A stretch of DNA of 64,000 bases from NCBI RefSeq assembly GCF_947507565.1, contig NC_089179.1, positions 1,488,681-1,552,680 of the forward strand. Reading direction: 5' to 3'. Position 1 is the stretch's first letter, and the number at the start of each line of letters is the position of its first letter. This DNA is from Oscarella lobularis. Lineage: Eukaryota > Porifera > Homoscleromorpha > Homosclerophorida > Oscarellidae. Shown here in pieces: positions 63,387-64,000 of this stretch. The notes beneath the pieces are model-generated. The model ran no database searches. It worked only from the letters and a program-made list of their open reading frames with translations, and was not told the DNA's origin. The translations under genes and the position numbers were made by a program.

Positions 63387-64000
63387 ATGCGTTCGCGTCG
63401 CGTGTGGGCCATCCCTACTCTTCTACGTTCTCACGTGATGATCTCAACGTTCGCAAGACGTCGTTTTTGCACTCGACGACGCAGACCAGCTGTTGTCGGC
63501 GACGAGTTTCTCTTCGGAATCCAACCGTGCTTGCTCGCCTTGCAGGCGGCGCGACGGACGATTTTCGACGTTTACGTGAAGAGCGACTACGCGAACGCTC
63601 GTAGGTGGGCCGGGTCTCGTTCGCGATTGGCTACATGCAAATGAGAGCGCAGGTCGCCGCTTCACGATGTTGTCAAAATAGCGCAGACGAAGGGTATCCC
63701 CGTGCGGGGTGCAGACAAAGGAAGATTGGGAACGATGAGCGAAGGTTATATAATAATCGTCTTTGTGTTTTTTTCGGATGTCGGTGCGATTTTCAATTTC
63801 AAGGTCGACCCCATCAAGGCGTCGTCATGAAAGTGGGTCGTCTCAATTACGAGCCCATTTCTTATGTGAAAAAGTGACAGAGAATCGATTAGATATGCGT
63901 ATTCGTTTGATTGCTATATACCAGGGAGTTGGACAACGGTCGTTTTCCTCTATGGGTTCTGCTAGATGCGATTCAGGCAACCGTTCTCAGATTTTAAAAT
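63387..64000 (+). CDS. MRM1: Mitochondrial rRNA 2'-O-methyltransferase MRM1, 5' part (runs off window)
   Basis: This is a SpoU/TrmH-family enzyme. Exon 1 has a basic mitochondrial leader (FARRRFCTRRRRP) and the substrate-binding domain opening EFLFGIQPCLLALQAARRTI. Exon 2 gives DVVKIAQTKGIPVRGADKGR and LGTMSE, and exon 3 RPHQGVVMKVGRLNYEPIS, with HQG a family hallmark. A last visible exon reads ELDNGRFPLWVLLDAIQ, where family members have PLWLVLDGIQDPRNFG. The following donor is GC (CAG|GCAACC, 63977). One junction (around 63850-63930) could not be phased. The catalytic SAM-knot domain lies beyond base 64000. Confidence 0.72.

Overview
The window is nuclear DNA from an animal, most likely an early-branching, gene-dense one such as a sponge (inference). 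The evidence is the gene content: NLK, CCM2, a CARD-Death adaptor, SEFIR, NB-ARC and PTB proteins, MED25 and SMARCB1. Genes are split by many very short GT-AG introns (often 35-100 nt, one of 33 nt), intergenic gaps are tens of bases, and coding DNA is rich in TCG/ACG/GTC codons. No bacterial operon signals, CRISPR arrays, tRNAs or rRNAs were seen. All spliced models here were built by eye from homology, phase and splice sites. Ends are approximate where the text says so.

Layout. 1-9.5 kb: the 3' end of a fibronectin-III receptor gene (+) and an inositol polyphosphate 5-phosphatase (-). Between them lies a duplicated copy of their shared 3' junction, so each gene also has a decayed fragment. 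9.6-22.2 kb: seven tightly packed plus-strand genes: GLTP, a SEFIR-Death protein, MED25, a SEC14-like protein, CSN8, DDX24/Mak5 and ITFG1/TIP. 22.3-24.8 kb: gene-poor, with a GC-rich block that folds into a run of hairpins. 24.8-28.1 kb: a Death-NB-ARC-TPR (NLR/APAF1-like) gene (-), head to head with SMARCB1/SNF5 (+). 29.8-43.5 kb: TMEM209 (-), PTRH2 (+), a STYXL1-type pseudophosphatase (-), mitochondrial MDH2 (+), NLK (-), a CARD-Death adaptor (+), DRG1 (-), MND1 (+) and a CRIB/coiled-coil/pseudokinase gene (-). 44.2-51.9 kb: two CCM2-family PTB plus harmonin-homology genes on the plus strand, with an RPUSD4-like pseudouridine synthase (-) between them. 52-64 kb: LLPH (-), a small basic protein (+), ALKBH4 (-), NUF2 (-), a rabphilin-like Rab effector (-), TTC23 (+), an ARH/LDLRAP1-like adaptor (-) and the 5' part of MRM1 (+).

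The main themes are these. (1) Divergent gene pairs repeatedly have only about 36-120 bp between start codons, and convergent pairs have 16-120 bp between stop codons. (2) Three death-fold proteins (SEFIR-Death, Death-NB-ARC-TPR, CARD-Death) lie within 28 kb, beside several signalling scaffolds. (3) Some architectures are unusual: a CRIB-pseudokinase, a SEFIR-Death protein, and a CCM2-like protein ending in P-x-W-K-R actin-type motifs. (4) There is a tandem duplication across a convergent gene junction and a strongly structured, possibly transcribed GC-rich block.
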